A DNA stretch of 64,000 nt from Mya arenaria. Taxonomy: Eukaryota; Mollusca; Bivalvia; Myida; Myidae. Of this stretch, positions 36,701-58,929 are shown piece by piece. Both the position numbers and the translations under genes were made by a program. Each line of letters starts with the position of its first letter. Positions within the stretch are counted from its first letter, which is position 1. The notes under the pieces were generated by a model that saw nothing but the letters and a program-made list of their open reading frames with translations, was not told where the DNA came from and did no database searches. The DNA lies in NCBI RefSeq assembly GCF_026914265.1, contig NC_069125.1:65523479-65587478 (forward strand), given 5' to 3'.

Positions 36701-39700
36701 TCAGGAAGCCCAAAACCTATCCATCTGCAGAAGCTAAACATTAATTTGGTATGGGTGAAACACCTTGTATTGCATAACTATGGTCAATGTACGCATTTAT
36801 TCCGGTCTCTACCAAATTCAACTACATAAACCCGTTCAATGCCAAATACATAATAAATAGTTATCACCATACTATACAATATATCTGTGGTTACTGTGGA
36901 AAAAGTGTTAAATTATTATTCAAAATTTATTAAATATCGAAATATGAAAAGCTATCACCAAACAGTTTCAAATTTCAAAATATGTGTTTAGGAACGGTAT
37001 CATGAAAACATTATATTAAAATTTATATAGGCATTGAACAATAGAATCTGCCCTGTTAGCTCAATGCTAGTGTCCCAGCAGTCTTCAGTTTTAGCACAAA
37101 ACTGGATCGACCTAAAAGGTTAATAGGGAGGAATGTTGTGTGTGTGGGTAAGAACCAGCCGCCCGTTTAGCTCATTTGGTTAGATTGCCTTGCTAGTGTT
37201 CCGCGGTCATGGGTCCGAGCCCAACATGGCGCACTTTTCCTCCCAAGATTACTTTTTTGTTCATTAAAACAAATGAAATTGAGAACTGTTTAATCAGACC
37301 AAAAAATCAACAGGGAGAACCCCATTTAAGAGCTTTAGACACCCAAGTGTTTATTGAATCTTACTTGGCCCTTTCGGCTCAACATTCTGTGAATGTTTAA
37401 GTTGCATTATTGTTTATACATACCAGTCAATGACAGCATTGCAGTTGTTGGAAGCTTGTTTCCTAGCTTGTAGAATTCCCTCTTTTATTGACAAGGGAAT
37501 CCATTGTGGTGGGTGGGCTAAAGCTTTTATCTGACAGCATGGTCAAAAGGGTCTACTGTTTGACTTGAGTATTACAGTGGAAAGTCCTATTAAAAGGATA
37601 CCCTTGGCAAAATTCTTTAATATTGGTTTGTGAGGATGAAAAAGAATGATTGGTATCACCAACTCAAACTGGGGAAATACTTTGAAGATTAAAGCCACAA
37701 AGAAGTTGAACATGTCCAAAGAAGCAGAACTTCATTGTATATTGACCCAGGCTTGAAGTTCATTACTCAAAACTAAATTAATTCTATGATTGGTCTTGTT
37801 GTAGTTGCCCAGGAGACAGAAGTTATCAATGCAGCCTTCGAGGACATAGCCCCTTGTCCCTGTGATCTCACTGGTGGTTCATGTGATACAAACTGCTGCT
37901 GTGATTCTGTAAGCATTTCAAATTGTAAACAAATTTGGAAAGTTTAAAAACAGTAAAATTTGTTAGTGTTATATGTATGACTAAGTTTTTGATTCTTTTT
38001 GTTGAAGTCACTGTTGATCATATGATTTTAAGAACAACCATTAATATATACTGCATTGAGTAAAAAGCAAAACATGAATGTATCGTAACTTATATGACTA
38101 CTGTAAAGAGTGCAAGACATGCTTTATAATAATACTTTTAAGTGTAAATGTTTCTTAAACTATTCCACTGCTATTTCAGGATTGCACAGATGATCAGAAG
38201 AGGACTTTTGAGGCCTGTATACCATTTCTGCCTGGGGGCCAGGATCCAGAGACACAGCATCACCGATGCACCTCCACCCACCAAAACAAGGAGGACTGGT
38301 TTCCCCTGCTCTGTGTTCAGTTTGAGTATAACGCCTTCCTCGGATACTTTTATGACTGGCAGAAAAAACTTGCAAACAATACTCAGACATTCCTTGACAG
38401 GCTGAGCACTGTGTCCTATTATTGGTACAGGTAAGGATAGAGTTAGTTTTTAGAGAAACAATTTTAAATGCAAATGTTATTTTTCCCTAAATTAAACTTG
38501 TCTTTGTTGTTTAAAACAGGTAAGATTTTTTGGAGGTTTTTCAAATGTTGTTTTGGTGTAGCATAGGTTAATTGAGAAAAACTGTTTAAAATCTGCTTGT
38601 GATTGATTACTTTAGGGAACAGGACTCCAGGCAGGTTGCCGACCTGGGTGTTGTGGCGTACAAGTATGGAACCAGAGTGAAAACAAAGAGTGAAACCCCT
38701 AGTCGGTTTGGTACCTTCACTCTTCCCCAGCCTGTCCTCAGTGGTCAGTGCCTGGACACAGCCCCTGTCCAGTACCTGAAGAATCTTGACCACTCATGTA
38801 CATTTACCCTCACTACTGATCTGTGCTCATCTTCATCCATCCTTAGCCGACTTTTCTATGTCCAAAATAGCAGTTTCACCTCTTCCTTCAGTGTTTTACA
38901 AGAATTCAATGGAATTAATGTGGCAATTACAAATGTAATATATAAATGTGCATCATCTGCCCAAGCTTCTACATATTTACGTTCAACAACTCCAATAACT
39001 GTTGATAGCTCAGCCACCTCAGATCTTCGACTGGATGAAAATTGTGTAGGAACCTGTGGAACAGATCTCTGTGTTGATCTAAATACACCTGATTCGACAA
39101 CCCCATCTACTACTGTGGATGACTGTACATCTCAAAATGTATTGGTCAATTTTACCCCTTCATATAATAGTGTGTCTGAAATCTGCTCAAATGCTGTAAT
39201 AGATGTTGAATACACTGCCCAGTGGGCTGGCAGCACTATTGTTAGAGTAGATGCTGTGATAATTGTTGGCGATATTCCGGTAAGAAGCAATAACGTGCCC
39301 AATGTCCTTTCACAACGTTTCAAGATGACCTTTCTCAACAATAACATAACAGATGCAGCAACAGATAATTTTAACAACATAACTGGTGAGCCATACACAA
39401 GGTCAGGAAAGGTTGGATATGACAAAGGGAGTGAATTCTTCAGTGGATCCATGGTGTATAATACCACAACTGATCCCCAGCAGTTCCTCTTTGTCAACAG
39501 TAATGCATCCAGGCAGATGGCAGTCTTTAGTCCAGGTATGAACTAATTATGACAAAACAAACTCCACAAGATGTTGTCACTGACTTCTTGGTCAAAGTGT
39601 ACTTTCTAGTAGATTTAGTTCATTGATTTTAAATGTTGAGGACATTTTATAGTATAGGGCTTACATAAACTACTGGTACTTATATGCCATTTCAATGCAT

Positions 39701-42578
39701 TCAAGTGTATTCTTTTAACATAAAATATCAATTTTGTTTGCTGTTTATTAGGATTAAATCAATAAGATAAAAATAATAATAATGAAGACTTGTTTTTTTC
39801 CCAGGACCTGACGGCCTGTGTGAGGGGTCGGGAAGGAGGGTTCTAAAATTTGGAGAAGACATCACAACTTCCTGTACTCTGCAGCTGAACGTGGCGAACT
39901 TTACTGACTGTACAGCCCTCAGGTAAATGATGGAGTGAACAATTGACTATGTATCACCCACATTTATTGCAGTGAACAATTGACTATGTATGATATCACT
40001 TACATTGATTGGAGTGAACTGTTGGTTGTGTATCACACACATTTATTGAAGTGAACAGTTGGTTATGCATCACACACATTTATTGGAGTGAACAGTTGGT
40101 TATGTATCACACACATTTATTGGAGTTAACAATTGACTATGTATGATATCACTTACATTGATTGGAGTGAACTGTTGGTTATGTATCACACACATTTATT
40201 GGAGTGAACTGTTGGTTATGTATCACACACATTTATTGGAGTGAACTGTTGGTTATGTATCACACACATTGATTGGAGTGAACTGTTGGTTATGTATCAC
40301 ACACATTTATTGGAGTGAACTGTTGGTTATGTATCACACACATTTATTGGAGTGAACTGTTGGTTATGTATCACACACATTTATTGGAGTGAACTGTTGG
40401 TTATGTATCACACACATTGATTGGAGTGAACTGTTGGTTATGTATCACACACATTTATTGGAGTGAACTCTTGGTTATGTATCACACACATTTATTGGAG
40501 TAAACACTTGGCTATGTAACACACACTGATTTATCATACATACATGTATTGCATCAACCAACTTTTTGCAGATAAATGTTAAAACAGATGAACATTATGG
40601 TTGCTTTCAAAATGTTTGCAGCTTGTCTAGTTGGTACCAATAATTTTGTTTTCACAATTTAAAAGCATAAAACGGTGTTTCTTGTGACTGAAAATGGGGC
40701 CGAAATCGGCCCCTTTCACAATGCCACAAAGTATATACTTTTTTCACAAAAGTTGGTTTTAAAACAATCCCCCCAAAAATATTAAGAAACAATTCAACTC
40801 TTAACAAGTAAACTAGAACAGTCATGATTAAATGCATTTCTTATCTCTTAAATTTCTGTATCTTAAAGTGCCTTTGCTTTGTTTCATTTTTTGAAATATA
40901 GTATTTGAAATATACCGATAGAATCATAAATTCACAATTTAAGGCATTTTGTCACTATTTTCACAATTCTAAGGGCAATGGCCCCATTCACAAAAATGGT
41001 GAGAAAAACAACAACACTGTTGCTTATTTGCCTTATGACAGGAAGCGCATGATCTACTACCTCAACTCCCTGATGCCAGCAGATGTGTTGGGAAGACGGG
41101 GATACAATGATCAGCTAAACTCCGCATTCTGGGTCCCTGTCCTCAGGTAGTATTCATGCTTTGTTTGAACTTCATTCCTAGATTTAAGCAAACAAATATA
41201 AGTATTATTGCAATGATCATCACAATCATGCCATCATCATGCTACATAAGGTTCTTTGGAAAACATATTGTTAAAACTTTTGCTTTGGATGTCGATATTA
41301 ATATCGGTATGTTTATTTCACAAATTGGTTATTCCTCACATGTTAAAAACTTTTTAAAAAAATGAAAAGCTAATCTAGAATACCCAGACTACAATGGATG
41401 CAATCAGTTGTTCCCTCTTTTTGTGGAAAGATTATCTTTTGAGATGAATAATTTACCTTAGTTCTCTAACTCATCATCTTCAGGGAAGATCTGACCCAGG
41501 GCTGCACGCTGAGCGAGTATTTCCCACTGGGCTCCAGCCCGGTGGACCGGAGGGCCGGAATCTGCTTCAACATGACCAACACCATACAACTAGACATCTT
41601 CTACGCAGAAACGGGACAGTCTAATAGCTACCCAATCTATGAAGTGCTTGGTAGTAAAGTTAGGTCAGGCTTTCTTTTTGCTCATCAAAATGTGTTTGTT
41701 AATGTTGTATTTCATGCTTGTCAATAAATTGAGGATTGTGTTGTGATTTGTACACTTGTTGCATTACTTCATCTTGTAATTTTGATTTGTAAAAAAGAAA
41801 TCAATAACACAAATAAGTAATACAAATTCTTCCTTTTTTGTCAGACTTGTCTCATGTTGTTACAATTAAATAGAATATAATTGCATGTATGTTGCAACTT
41901 TACAGCTACCAGAACACCAGCTGGTCTGTACGCTGTTCGAATATGGCCGGGGGCGTGTGTGAGGGGACCGATAGCCAACCCTTCCTGCTCACCTCCCGCG
42001 TCCGCTTCACACAGATACCACCTCAGATACCCAAGCCCGTCTCCAAGTATGTGACACTGTTGTTGTTTTTTTAAATGTTGTACATGATGTGATAAAAGTT
42101 TTAAATTTGTAATTACCAAAATATAATGATTCATTTAACAACCCATCCTTTATGGTGTGCCTTGCTGTTGGGATAAGTTCTCAACTGATTCCATTTTTAA
42201 TATTTATATTTACATTATTTGTGTAATATGTCTTTCTGTAATTAGTTTGCGAGCGTAGATGGCAAGCTACTCCAGTCATAAAGAATGTAAAAAATTATTT
42301 ACTGGTCTAAACTCAAGTCAGTATTTTATTATTGTTAAATAAAAAGCCGTATTACAGTTACAATTAATTATAATTGAATTCGATTATTTTGCAGGTATTA
42401 TGAGTCACCGCGTGAAGATAACAAGCAGCTATGTCCTGGTGACCGATGCTGGGACAACCTCATGCACCCCTTCACCAGGCGGTATAATTCTGAGAGTCGT
42501 GAATACGTGTTTGGGATGGTTTCATTGTCAATCATATTCTTCATTGGATACGGCCTTGTCTCTAGGCCATTTTGGTGA
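33762..42578 (+). CDS. TCTN2: TCTN2: tectonic-2, ciliary transition-zone protein
   Basis: Exons: 1 at 33762-33816 or 33820; 2 at 37805-37908; 3 at 38180-38430; 4 at 38616-39535; 5 at 39805-39922; 6 at 41042-41146; 7 at 41484-41663; 8 at 41906-42046; 9 at 42395-42578. Exon 1 encodes a signal peptide (MHTFAALFLLAVSSASA). Exon 2 carries the tectonic cysteine motif CPCDLTGGSCDTNCCCDS. Exon 3 has DWFPLLCVQFEYNAFLGYFY, which resembles tectonic-2 more than tectonic-1 or -3. Exons 4-8 are the DUF1619-type beta-rich ectodomain with many Cys and N-glycosylation sites. Exon 9 ends with CPGDRCWDNLMHPFTRRY and one membrane helix before the stop, as in TCTN2. Tectonics belong to the MKS/B9 complex that gates membrane proteins into cilia. 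Exons 2-9 join cleanly in frame. The exon 1-2 junction is uncertain: the better donor (33821) is out of phase with exon 2, while the weak donor GTTCGT (33817) is in phase and would give 685 residues. An unrecognised N-terminal exon is possible. Confidence 0.9.
33887..35300 (-). mobile_element. 5'-truncated LINE (CR1/Jockey-like non-LTR retrotransposon) with reverse transcriptase
   Basis: An open frame from about 35300 to 34109 encodes most of a reverse transcriptase. In order it shows FREKRSCETQLIELT, LLDFSKAFDKVNH, TPGVPQGSVLGPLF and the catalytic LFADDTAVYL, then a C-terminal region with SFYPPSVVLWNSLP, typical of CR1/Jockey-type elements. The endonuclease half and 5' UTR are absent, the usual result of incomplete target-primed reverse transcription. 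The 3' end (low coordinate) finishes in a short (GATA)n tail at about 33887-33910. It lies in TCTN2 intron 1, antisense to the gene. The intact frame suggests a fairly young insertion. The clade assignment is tentative. Confidence 0.85.
37145..37250 (+). mobile_element. tRNA-derived SINE fragment in TCTN2 intron 1
   Basis: 'ccgtttagctcatttggtta' (A-box-like) and 'ggtcatgggtccgagccc' (B-box-like) lie about 45 bp apart. A partial related head, 'ccctgttagctcaatgctag', lies just upstream at about 37051. The acceptor arms do not pair. Confidence 0.45.
39930..40540 (+). repeat. 37-bp minisatellite in TCTN2 intron 5
   Basis: About 16 units of 'tgttggttatgtatcacaca' plus 'catttattggagtgaac', starting within 10 bp of the exon 5 donor. 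Inner units are nearly identical and outer ones diverged, the usual minisatellite pattern. Confidence 0.9.
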
Positions 42579-43329
42579 TGTTGCTCAAATAGTGGGGAGT
42601 TTTAAATTCAGCTGTGATAGGAGGAAGAGTTATGTAAAACTAGTACCGGTAGAACTACATGTTCACTCGTAATTGATAGAAATTCATAAGAGATTTAATG
42701 TTCATTGACTGCCTGGAAAAGTTAATCCTGCTATCCATTGTGTGGGAGAATGACAGCTGAACTCAATGGATGAAGTATGATGGTGGAAAATGGTGAATCC
42801 CGGGCATGGTTGTGACAGGGAATCCCGGGCATGGTTGTGACAGGGAATGGTGCATAATTATATTGATAAAAAAATCTTATAAATAGATTACCGCTATTAC
42901 TAGGGTGTCTGAGTGTGCTAATTAATCACTGCTAGAGATTTTGGAAAATCAGTGTGAAGTACAGTATATTTTTTAGATAAATGTTGGATACTTCCATATT
43001 TGTTTTAACCCTTAAAATCAAAATGAAGCTTTGATTTGAAGGTTTATGATTAAGTTAAATTGTAATCATGAAAATGCAGTTAAATAGATAAAAGAATGTG
43101 CTTTTTAGCTTGTCTGTTTTTTTTAAGAAAACAAGTCACTGTATTGTGATACACTTGCTGTCTGCGTATGTGTCATATAAGAAAATAGACATTACAGATT
43201 TATTTTTTTTTTAAATATTGAAACAACACTTGGAAGTTGGATCCCATGTTGCCTGAGACAGAACGCACATGAACAGCAGGGCCCGTAACTCTGGCTTTAA
43301 GTATTGTCAAATAATTCCCATTCTCTTGA

Positions 43330-43335
43330 AATAAA
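43330..43335 (+). terminator. Probable TCTN2 polyadenylation signal
   Basis: AATAAA lies about 750 bp after the TCTN2 stop and is followed at about 43356-43385 by a GT-rich stretch of the kind bound by CstF. It is the best-supported 3' end for this gene by sequence. Confidence 0.5.
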
Positions 43336-43489
43336 CAACTACAGACTATTTATGTCAGCTCTGTGGTACTCTTGTGTAAGTTGTTAACATTGTAAATATA
43401 AATGTATTTTATTTATTTATTAGTGACTAATTTATACAAATAAATGTTTGAAACTGTATCTTCTTCAGTGAATTTTTGAAACTATTTTC

Positions 43490-44060
43490 AAATCGCACGG
43501 TCCGTCTGTCCATGCATCCGTCCTTCTGTTTGTTTTTCCTTTTGGGCTGTAATCTGCACAGTGTGATTTTGAATAAAAACCTGGCACAGATGTAACACAC
43601 AGAGGCTACGTGTCTTGTGAAGAGTCCCACATCCCCACGTGGCCACCAGGCCACACTTAAAATGTTGATCATTATGGAATGCTGTGTATGTATAGAAAGA
43701 TATTAGATGGTCATGTCAAGGCTGTAACTTTGTCATGCAGAAGGGAATTTTAATATAACCTGGCAAAGATAATTGGCATATAAAGACGACGTGTCGCATG
43801 CAAGACCCTATTCCCTAAGCTTGAAGGTCATGGTGAAGAGGTTAATCTTAATTTGTTTTTGCATAAATGCACAAGAGTTTTAGTGGTTGTGCCCGTGCTG
43901 TAACTGTCACTGCCTTAAAGGTCAAGGTCACATTTAGAGGTTAATCATTATGGAATGCCGCCTAATTATATGCACATACAGTATAGTTGATCCTGTTATT
44001 ATAAAAATAACTTGGCACAAATGCAAGGCACACAGAGGCAATGATTTACTATAAAATTAT
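43490..44060 (+). repeat. Degenerate family A-like relic, opposite orientation
   Basis: It starts with 'tccgtctgtccatgcatccg' (the GGAC tract inverted) and later has 'gacgacgtgtcgcatgcaag' and 'cttgaaggtcatggtgaag', the inverse of the family A unit. It lies downstream of TCTN2, outside any gene. Confidence 0.5.
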
Positions 44061-44235
44061 GTTCAACGAACTAAATTAAATATGCTTCGAAATACCATTG
44101 AATCACTAGACGCTGACCTTTGGAGTTTTATGAATGAGGCATTTCCAATTAAGAATAATTCATATGCAAGTGTGTATGTCTGAGCATGAATATTTACTTA
44201 ATTAAGTGCAATTTATTTGATATCAAGTTTTGATA

Positions 44236-44325
44236 TAAACTTCCGTGTTGTCACTTATTAAAGCCAAAGTTTGCTTGATCTAAACTTCCGTGTTGTCACT
44301 TATTAAAGCCAAAGTTTGCTTGATC
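44236..44325. repeat. Exact 45-bp tandem duplication
   Basis: 'taaacttccgtgttgtcact' begins both copies (44236 and 44281), which are identical over 45 bp. A recent duplication in intergenic DNA. Confidence 0.85.
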
Positions 44326-46082
44326 TAGGTCAGGGTCAAGAATGGTTTATATTGGATCAAGTATTAAAAATACACATTTGAGGCCACATTTTCGTTCAAC
44401 AATTGAGCCAAAATATAATTGCTTTTGACAATTCATTCCTTCGTGTGACCTTGTACATGACACCGCCTCAGCAGGGTGAATATGTGTGAAAAAATGCCAA
44501 CTTGGATTATAGTTCAGATTTTTTTCTTTTCTTTTTAAATTTTGTGTATTTTTTAAATAGTTTTCCTCAGTAGGATAATAGTTAATAAATATGTATTATC
44601 AAACAACGCCCGTCATCAACATCGAGCCAGCTAAGGGTGTATATTATTAAACGTTACATTGACTGAAAGTAGCCCAGAAAAATCTTGAGAATAAGTTATT
44701 AGGACCATTAACTCCATTTCAGTGTTGTTTAACAGTAATGCAAGTAAGTGATGAAAAAAGCATATCTATAGAGATTATATAAATATATAATTTTAACCAT
44801 GACCTCTAAATATTACCTTTACCTATGTCGTAATTACAAACACGTACGTGTCTTAATTATATTAGTTTGCTAATTTATATTTAAGCTATTTCAAGTAAGA
44901 AATTTTAATTATTAAATGCCCATTGAGAGTGACCGTCTTGATTTATTAGTCCGAGAGCTCAGGTGTATGGCATCAATGGAAACCCATTTCTTAAGTGCTC
45001 GAATTATAGAATATATACACAAAAAGGCGTGTATGTACTTGAATTACCTAATTACCATACACGACCTTGTGCATAAAGCCAAGACAAGCCAAGCTATATA
45101 AAAAAGTATTATTGACTTAAATGAAGTAAATGTAACCTTTACTTTTGTGGGCGACACTTAGCCTTGTGTTGATCGACCTTGTTAATTATGCGTGATCAAG
45201 CTAACAGTCCGGACAAGTACGTAAAGCAGTAAAGAAATTACATATACTTTTTAGTGTGTGTCTACCTTATCCCTGATACGTTTGCATGCCGAGATTCTCA
45301 AGATAGGTGGTACAATAAGAAGCTGAGTAAATTTTCCCACGGAGTCATGTCATGTTAAGGCAATTTTCATTTGCTTTCATCAATTTAAATGGACTATTTT
45401 ATTTATGTTCAAAGTATAATTATTTTACATTACCAAAGAGACAATAGGAATATAATCTACGGTATGGAGTAAGTGATAATATTAATACAGTAGAGTTATA
45501 AACCATATGGGTGAAAATATAGCATATGATCAAAATGCACCATTTCGGATTGAAAAGTGTTAAATTTTCATTAACCCCCTTGCCAACATTTTAAACCATT
45601 TAAATTATGGTTCTGAGGGAGGGGCGAATGTCAAAAGGTTTTGTCTCTTAGTTACACCCCAATTCATAACTATTAGATTCAAATTTAAAGGTATTTCTTT
45701 CAAAATCATCGCACTCAATTCATCAGCTTATCATTTGATAATGTTAATTATAAATGGTTATACACGGAGCTTAAACAAATAACCGTTTGGGGTGGAGACG
45801 TTTTTACTGTATATCGAACACCGGAAACTGGTTTGGTATCCAGCTTCCCTTCTTATTTTTCAATATTCACCGACGCTTAAGGGAACCGGCTATTTTCACA
45901 ACTCACCGTGGCCAACAAACTGATTACATACGATCAAAGTCCGTTTTCTTATTTATTTGTAAAGGATATGATACGTTCGTTATGTAGAGTAACCTATAAA
46001 TATCATAACACTCTTAAACCTCTTAACCAATGTTATCTATAACCAATAGAAAGTCAGAAATTGCCCTTTACTGTAGTGTACA

Positions 46083-54899
<8,817 letters not shown>

Positions 54900-55499
54900 G
54901 AACACCATATCATAGCCTTGTATTTGCCATTTGTATAAATAGAACATTGTACATGAGAATTGATATTTGGATTTTACAGAGATCTTTAAATTTTTTAAAT
55001 TGTTTTATTTTTAATTTATTTGATTTTAATTTCAAGTGTGTGGATGTGAATTCATTGATAATTAATCTCTTCTGTTTGTCTTGGCATTCTCCTTCGCTGT
55101 CAGAACACAATGCCCTTGATTATTCATATTGCAAGAAAGAACACAAAGAAGAAAGTTCTTTTGAAAACAGCTACAAATTGAAGATGGTATTGAAATTTTA
55201 ATTAATTTTAAATACTTGAAATCCGTTTCCGCCATTGTACAAAATGACCTGTTTAAGAAGGCATATAGTGGACCAGCTTACACATAATTCCTCATGATGA
55301 CATGGGTCCATTGCTATGTTAGCCTTGTATTTATCATTGTCGATCACCTGCAAAGTCTGCTGAATTTGACTGGCTTAGTTGGAAAGTCAAAAAAAAAAGT
55401 ATTGTTTTTGTATAAAGAAGTTGGATTTTGTCTAAAGTGTTTGAATTATACAAAATCAAAAATCTTTTCAAAGAACTTCTTGAGAAAACGGTTAATTAC

Positions 55500-56330
55500 A
55501 TGTACATGTTTGTAAGTGGTGTTTGTACATGTTTGCATGTGTGACTTTGAACATGTATGTATGTGTGTGTTTATACATGTTTGCATGTGTGACTTTGTAC
55601 ATGTATGTATGTGTGTCTCTGAACATGTATGTATGTGTGACTTTGTACATGTATGTATGTGTGTCTCTGAACATGTATGTATGTGTGTCTTTGTGCATGT
55701 ATGTATGTGTGTCTTTGTACATGTATGTATGTGTGTCTCTGAACATGTATGTATGTGTGTCTTTGTACATGTATGTATGTGTGTCTTTGTACATGTATGT
55801 ATGTGTGTCTTTGTGCATGTATGTATGTGTGTCTTTGTACATGTATGTATATGTATGTGTGTCTTTGTACATGTATGTATGTGTGACTTTGTACATGTAT
55901 GTATGTGTGTCTTTGTACATGTATGTATGTGTGTCTTTGTACATGTATGTATGTGTGTCTTTGTACATGTATGTATGTGTGTCTTTGTGTCTGTATGTAT
56001 GTGTGTCTTTGAACATATATTTATGTGTTTTATACATATATGTATGTGTGTCTTTGTACATATATGTGTGTCTTAGTACACATATGTATGTGTGTCTGTG
56101 CAAATGTATGTATGTGTGTCTTTGTGCATGTATGTATGTGTGTCTTTGTGCATGTATGTATGTGTGTCTTTAAACATGTATACATGTGTGTGTGTTTGTA
56201 AAAGTATGTAAATGTTTTTTTTTACATGTATGCATTTGTGTTTTTGTACATGTATGTATATGAGCCTTTGTACATGTATTTATATATGTAGATGTATGTA
56301 CATGTTTGTATGTAGGTGTATGTAAATGTA
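55500..56330. repeat. 24-bp ATGT-rich minisatellite downstream of VMP1
   Basis: Units are 'catgtatgtatgtgtgtctt' plus 'tgta', with variants at the edges. It begins about 600 bp after the VMP1 stop and may be in its 3' UTR. The 24-bp period leaves long open frames on both strands (about 190-215 codons), which are not genes. Confidence 0.9.
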
Positions 56331-57330
56331 TTTATTAAATGAATACAGCTGTGAAAAATATCTGACTGTGTCTGGATTTTAAAACATTGATTGCTGTATG
56401 ATGGTTACTAATTTATCAGTGGATCATGTTGATTCAGAATAGTATATATTGTATACATTTTATGCCTTTAATATCACTTTTCACTAAGCTTGTATCCATA
56501 TACAGGGATATCACTGTTAACAGTGCAATAGTATGTATGGGCATGCTAGACTTATGCATTTGTTGTATGGTCTTTCTGATAAGTTAGTCAATTGTAAGGA
56601 TCACGTTTTTGAAGGCAATACCATAGTTTGACCTCAGTCAAGAATACTTTGTCCATTTTCGTTAATTTATCTATTCATGTCATTAACATTTGTGTTATAA
56701 TAATTGATACTGTTTGATATTTCACCAAATCAGCAACATGATTTACTAAACCAGACGCAAATTTCTCAAAAATTCTTATTAAAGCATAACAGGCTTAAGT
56801 GTCTTATTACACTTATCCAAGTCAGTTGATTTGTCAACAAAGAAAATACTTTATTGTGCTATCTGATATATAACACCTTATAATTAAATGTCTAAAAACT
56901 CTTAACAATGACAAATACACACAATACATACCAAAATAGTGAGCTTATCTTGATCCCATTATATTTAAGAGACTTGAGAATGTCTGAGAAATCCAGGCCA
57001 GGAGAAAATAATAACATTTCTTTGGTGTTATGGAAAAGCTGCATTTGATATGAAAGGTACTATTATTACCAATGTAGGCTGAGCATTGGTTAAACTAGCA
57101 TTAGATTAAGTTATTCAGGGATATACTTACACTTCTATGGTTTTAATATCTATATAATTATGATCTTAATATTCAGATTCATGGACAGATGGAAAATTCT
57201 TGTAATATTGCAAAATCATAAAAAAGGTTTCCTGTTAAACTGTATGTTGTGCACATAAAAATATGCTTGTTTTAAACAGAAATGTTGTATTTACCTATTA
57301 TAATTGTATATAGAGAAGGTTTATTGTTAT

Positions 57331-57408
57331 AATTTATTGCTCGCTTTAGCTATTTCATATTTCTCTGACAATTTATTGCTCGCTTTAGCTATTTCATATT
57401 TCTCTGAC
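57331..57408. repeat. Exact 39-bp tandem duplication
   Basis: 'aatttattgctcgctttagc' begins both copies (57331 and 57370), which are identical. Intergenic, no gene nearby. Confidence 0.85.
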
Positions 57409-58929
57409 AACACCTTATTGAAACATTGGTTGTAAATACATGTTCGTACTATTTATTCTTCATGCATTAGATCAAGTCTTGCTTCTTATATTTTGGGAAA
57501 AATGATACACAAAATGGTGTTCATCATTATTGTGAATTATAAAGGTAACATCATCGTTTTTATCTGTAATTTGAACTCGAACCTCATCGCTATACATGTG
57601 AACTATTGTTGGCTTTTCCTCATGCTTTTAGTGTACCAACATTCCTCTTTGTTTTGCTCAAGCTCTCAGTCAGAATTTGTTTCCTTTATTTTACCTCAAG
57701 TTTCCTTTCTAAGATTGGGTTACAACTATATGAAAATTACTTTTTTTCGCAATGTAGTCTAGTAAAGTGTTTAACCTTATCAATATATTTATGTACAAGT
57801 TAAAATGAAATAGTTAGCATAATGCAATTACCTTTGTGTTAATGTAATATATGTAATCTGCATATTGTCAGATATGTCTTAAATGTTTCATCATTTGATG
57901 GATTTGTCAAGGATAACATAATAAAATACTGCGATGCATTTTTTTTCTTCGTGAATTACTGACCATGAAATCATCAGATTTACGCTTTCGTCACACTGAC
58001 CTGGTTGTTCGTACTTTTGTTAAATATTTAACAATGAAAGCATTGTCACAGTGACGAAAATCGTTAAATTGTTGCAAACGACTGAACATTTAACGACTCG
58101 CCAGGTAAGAGCAAGTGGCAAATAACAATAGTTAGTTTAACAACTCGTTAGAAATGTAGCGAATATTCGAAAAACTGGCACTTGTCTGTCTGATTCAAAG
58201 GTGCCATGGTCCTGCCGTCTCTGGGACTCGAGAATCACGTCCAGTTTATTCGTCATAATTCCAATTTTGGTACATTATAATTCGTTTTAAACTGTCAAAA
58301 CAATTCTAAAAGAACATGTTACTTCAACCTCGACTTTTCAGCGTTTAGGATAATTTGATATTTGTCAGTCATTGTTTTGGACCCGTCTGGTCAAAACTTA
58401 AGCTATATTGTATGTTAGACGCTTGTATTTCTTTCTTCATAAAACTCCTCTTCATACTGTTTTTATGAACATTAGTTCATAATGGGTATCTTGTCAAATA
58501 CTAAGTCAGGTCGAATTTTCGTTAACACTGAGGGTTATTTAATCAATAAGTGTTTGGAAAAATATGGAACGATTACCGAAGTCCGCTAAATATCGAGCGA
58601 ATGTCACGAATTAAATTCAAAGTAAATATTATTGGAAAAATCCATTCGACTTTGCCCCAGGAGGCTATTACTTTTGAAATCAATACCTGAGGTGATGGTC
58701 AGTTTCTTTGAAAGCATGCGCTAAAAATGGCAGCATCCAGTCAGATGGCTTGTAATAGTGAATTTTTTCTCTCCATTATTAAAAAAGATGTTTCATTGTC
58801 CATGTACCAGCACACAAGGGTCTGAGTCAATGCGAAATGCGCTTTTAAATTTAAATGGCCGTGTTACATGTCGGCTTCCTTTGATACAAACATTTTACAC
58901 AAAGTGAATCCCATTCGGCCCAATACATA

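Larger units (their letters stand above)
42579..46082. other. Intergenic region between TCTN2 and VMP1
   Basis: It contains the TCTN2 3' UTR (to about 43350), a short 24-bp duplication at about 42795-42842 ('gaatcccgggcatggttgtg'), a degenerate family A relic, the 45-bp duplication, and the VMP1 promoter near 46080. No additional gene seen. Confidence 0.5.

Noticed and set aside
38464-38793. 109-codon minus-strand frame
   Set aside because: Antisense to the TCTN2 intron 3 / exon 4 boundary; no homology.
39132-39497. 121-codon minus-strand frame
   Set aside because: Antisense shadow of TCTN2 exon 4, which has clear family similarity on the plus strand.
55492-56173. Open frames of about 190-215 codons on both strands rich in HTYMYKDT or MYVCVSL
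   Set aside because: Translation of the 24-bp ATGT-rich minisatellite, open on both strands at once; no protein family is like this.
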